A stretch of 5,091 nt of DNA from Coriobacteriia bacterium. GTDB lineage: Bacteria > Actinomycetota > Coriobacteriia > WRKU01 > WQUG01. Below, in pieces: positions 5,014 through 5,091 of this stretch (position 1 is its first letter; each line of letters opens with the position of its first letter). The notes under the pieces were generated by a model. The model worked only from the letters and a program-made list of their open reading frames with translations. It was not told the origin of the DNA and ran no database searches. The translations under genes were made by a program, and so were the position numbers. Location: NCBI GenBank assembly GCA_009779395.1, contig WREJ01000094.1, positions 1 through 5,091 of the forward strand, written 5' to 3'.

Positions 5014-5091
5014 ATGACCGCCAGAACCCAAAAATCCCACGGGGGGGGGGGGGCTCTCAAAAAAGCGTAAGTTAACGTTACTACTAGTAGC
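5014..5091 (+). CDS. Start of a putative secreted or membrane protein gene, frame broken by a G13 tract (possible phase-variable gene)
   Basis: ATG 5014 follows AGCGAGGA (5001-5008) by five bases; ATG 5008 is in frame but overlaps that site. As written the frame reads MTARTQKSHGGGGALKKA and stops at 5068-5070. The break is at a run of 13 G (5041-5053). With one G fewer (12, or 15) the product reads MTARTQKSHGGGGL, then SKKRKLTLLLVA, and stays open to the window edge. A Lys/Arg cluster followed by a Leu/Val run is what the n-region and start of the h-region of a signal peptide or membrane anchor look like. With 14 G the frame meets TAA shortly after. This fits a contingency gene switched by slipped-strand mispairing and caught OFF, but a homopolymer miscount gives the same picture. 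The protein family cannot be told from so few residues. Confidence 0.55.
5041..5053 (+). repeat. Homopolymer tract of 13 G inside the first codons of a gene
   Basis: Thirteen consecutive G, the only such run in the window, begin nine codons after ATG 5014. Tracts of this length slip readily during replication and are the classic ON/OFF element of phase-variable surface-structure genes. An A6 run (5059-5064) follows shortly after. Confidence 0.95.

Overview
The window is bacterial chromosomal DNA of moderately high GC content with tightly packed genes. It reads as a housekeeping biosynthetic locus. The type Ibeta DAHP synthase, the EPSP synthase with an EGDWS-type insert, the short chorismate synthase containing GGGHFSGR, and a selenocysteine tRNA together suggest an anaerobic Gram-positive lineage such as Coriobacteriia or Clostridia-like Bacillota. 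That placement is an inference from protein style and was not tested by any search.

Layout from left to right. (1) At 1-668 lies the C-terminal two thirds of a PLP-dependent ornithine--oxo-acid aminotransferase (rocD), cut by the window edge. (2) At 667-787 there is a long imperfect palindrome with a perfect 16-bp core. It sits between two convergent genes and includes the rocD stop codon. (3) At 802-898 on the minus strand is a selenocysteine tRNA (selC, anticodon TCA). It implies that the host makes selenoproteins. (4) From about 970 to 4804 is one rightward operon: a NifU-like Fe-S scaffold domain protein, a minimal DAHP synthase, EPSP synthase (aroA), chorismate synthase (aroC) and a stand-alone AroQ chorismate mutase. 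All junctions are 26 bp or shorter, and two of them are overlapping or nearly touching. (5) At 4805-5007 is an intergenic stretch with a compact GC-rich hairpin plus T-run (operon terminator), promoter-like elements and a small dyad. (6) From 5014 to the right edge is the start of another gene. A run of 13 G lies inside its first codons.

The aro genes supply the first step (DAHP), the two last steps to chorismate (EPSP, chorismate) and the first committed step to Phe/Tyr (prephenate). The middle steps (aroB, aroD, aroE, aroK) and prephenate processing are not in this window.

The most interesting signal is at the right edge. With 13 G the new reading frame stops after 18 codons. With 12 (or 15) G it stays open to the window end and encodes a Lys/Arg-rich stretch followed by a hydrophobic run, like the start of a secretion signal. 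This is the layout of a slipped-strand, phase-variable (contingency) gene caught in the OFF state, although a homopolymer sequencing error would look the same. Other points of note are the selC gene, the large palindrome, a Gly-to-Ala change at the EPSP synthase position tied to glyphosate tolerance, and two in-frame tandem duplications in the aro genes.
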